Positions 62,794 through 64,000 of a DNA stretch of 64,000 nt are shown piece after piece. The position numbers and the translations under genes were made by a program. The notes below the pieces were generated by a model that worked only from the letters and a program-made list of their open reading frames with translations, was not told the DNA's origin and did not search any database. The DNA is from Brevibacterium sp. CS2 (GTDB lineage: Bacteria; Actinomycetota; Actinomycetes; Actinomycetales; Brevibacteriaceae): assembly GCF_005280295.1 (NCBI RefSeq), contig NZ_CP040020.1:2790001-2854000 (forward strand), written 5' to 3'. Position 1 is the stretch's first letter. Each line of letters begins with the position of its first letter.

Positions 62794-64000
62794 CGGTGCT
62801 CGACCGCTGCACCCCGCACTCGGGGACGGCCGCGGTGCGGATCGTGCACTACGATCTGCACCTCGACTACAAGATCCTGCCCAACCGGCTCGCCGGGCAG
62901 GCGACCCTGCGCGGCTCGATGCTCGCAGATGCCCGGACGATCGAGCTCGACCTCGTCGGCCTCGCGGCCGGTCGGGTGCTCGTCAACGGCCGTCGGCACC
63001 GCTACAAGCAGACGCGGAACAAGCTCGTCATCCGAGCGCAGGAGAAGTTCCTCGCCGACGAGGAGCTCGAGCTCGAGATCCAGTACTCCGGCACCCCCGG
63101 CCCGGCGATGGGCACATGGGGCGACGTCGGCTGGGAGGAGCTCACCGACGGCGTGCTCGTGGCCGGCCAGCCCACGGGCGCGGCGACGTGGTTCCCCTGC
63201 AACGACCACCCGAGCAGCAAGGCGACGTTCCGGGTGACGATCCTCGTCGACTCGGAGTACACGGCGGTCTCCAACGGCGAGCTCGTCGACACCCGCCGGC
63301 GGGCCGGGCGCACCGCATGGACCTGGGAGTCCGCCGAACCGCTCGCCACCTACCTCGCGACGATGCAGATCGGTCAGTACCGCCGCGGGAGCGTCGACAG
63401 CGGCTCGCACGTGCCCTCGCGGGTGCCGATGGCGCTCGCGTGCAGTGCGGGCCTGTGGCAGCAGGCGCAGCGGATCCTCGCCAAGCAGCACGCGATGATG
63501 ACGGTGTTCGAGCGCCGGTTCGGCGAGTACCCGTTCGGGCACTACGGGATCGTCGTCACCGACGACGTGCTCGAGATCCCGCTCGAATCGCAGCCCCTGT
63601 CGATCCTCGGGCGCAACCACCTGGCGCAGACGTGGAACGCCGAACGGCTCATCGCCCACGAGATGGCTCACCAGTGGTTCGGGAACTCGGTGACGCCGAA
63701 GTCCTGGTCCGACATCTGGCTCAACGAGGGCTTCGCCTGCTACGCGGAGTGGATCTGGTCCGAGGAGTCGGGCCAGAAGTCAGCCCAGCAGCGCGCCCGC
63801 GAGCAGCACGTGCGGCTGGCGGACCTGCCGCAGAACCTCGTGCTCGCCGACCCGGGAGCCGCCGACATGTTCGACGACCGGGTGTACAAGCGCGGGGCGC
63901 TCACGCTGCACACGCTGCGCCTCCACATCGGGGACGAAGACTTCTTCCGGATCCTCCACCGCTGGACCGGGCAGTACCGGGGCGCGAACGTCACCACCGA
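62790..64000 (+). CDS. M1 family metallopeptidase, cut by window end
   Basis: The first 403 residues of an M1 (gluzincin) metallopeptidase. The zinc site is HEMAH (290-294) in LIAHEMAHQWFGN, with the third ligand in WLNEGFACYAEW. In place of the exopeptidase motif GAMEN there is IPLESQPLSILG, so aminopeptidase activity cannot be assumed. No signal peptide is visible. GTG at 62790 overlaps the NRPS stop by four bases (GTGA), so the two are cotranslated. A role in trimming or degrading the NRPS product, or in self-protection, is inference. Confidence 0.9.
   Translation, partial: MTVLDRCTPHSGTAAVRIVHYDLHLDYKILPNRLAGQATLRGSMLADARTIELDLVGLAAGRVLVNGRRHRYKQTRNKLVIRAQEKFLADEELELEIQYSGTPGPAMGTWGDVGWEELTDGVLVAGQPTGAATWFPCNDHPSSKATFRVTILVDSEYTAVSNGELVDTRRRAGRTAWTWESAEPLATYLATMQIGQYRRGSVDSGSHVPSRVPMALACSAGLWQQAQRILAKQHAMMTVFERRFGEYPFGHYGIVVTDDVLEIPLESQPLSILGRNHLAQTWNAERLIAHEMAHQWFGNSVTPKSWSDIWLNEGFACYAEWIWSEESGQKSAQQRAREQHVRLADLPQNLVLADPGAADMFDDRVYKRGALTLHTLRLHIGDEDFFRILHRWTGQYRGANVTT

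Overview
The window is a G+C-rich (by eye about 70%) actinobacterial chromosome segment of 64 kb. Gene order, meso-diaminopimelate-type MurE and protein character fit a Micrococcales-like actinobacterium, perhaps Brevibacterium; this genus guess is inference. Coding is dense and most long antisense frames are shadows of real genes.

Layout. 1-7.4 kb (minus): dnaE (3' end outside the window), a small membrane protein, rluD, lspA, an O-methyltransferase, divIVA and yggT. 7.5-24.7 kb (minus): the division and cell-wall (dcw) cluster, transcribed mraZ, rsmH, ftsL, ftsI, murE, murF, mraY, murD, ftsW, murG, murC, ftsQ, ftsZ, pgeF, sepF, with start/stop overlaps through most of it. murD carries two apparent single-base frameshifts. 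The mraZ-moxR gap holds a triple MraZ-type box and an unusually dense array of GTGG motifs. 25.1-29.6 kb (plus): moxR, DUF58 and transglutaminase operon, closed by a cluster of five 23-bp inverted-repeat units. 29.9-33.8 kb: DUF3040 protein, dinB, a lipoprotein, a polyprenyl diphosphate synthase and an Rv2175c-like DNA-binding protein. 33.9-37.0 kb: a LysM transglycosylase overlapping a PASTA Ser/Thr kinase (PknL-like). 37.0-43.9 kb (minus): threonine aldolase, class II DAHP synthase, bifunctional-nuclease family protein, a GarA-like FHA protein with a Q/G/Y-rich low-complexity region, gcvH, and DUF881-sbp-DUF881.

44.4-52.4 kb is an accessory island. It starts at the 3' end of a tRNA-Pro(GGG) gene and is bounded by a 15-bp direct repeat and matching 28-bp IS481-type inverted ends. 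Inside are broken insertion sequences (IS481, two IS3-like, ISL3), an antirestriction ardA remnant, a truncated YjbR gene and one intact operon: a DUF1852 protein (MesX type) with a core, folate-domain-free methionine synthase (MesD type). Base composition inside is visibly lower in G+C than outside.

52.5-64 kb: an Rv2578c-type radical SAM protein behind a LexA-like box, a DoxX-like membrane protein, a P-type cation ATPase, a junction of two gene remnants, then a phosphopantetheinyl transferase divergent from a Pls-like single-module NRPS coupled to an M1 metallopeptidase (cut by the window end). The last three look like a biosynthetic unit for an unknown amino-acid-derived product.

Several conserved genes carry single-base indels or stops (murD, the DUF58 gene, IS3 orfB, a zinc-ribbon gene). 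Some may be assembly errors; those in the zinc-ribbon gene and the IS remnants look like real decay.
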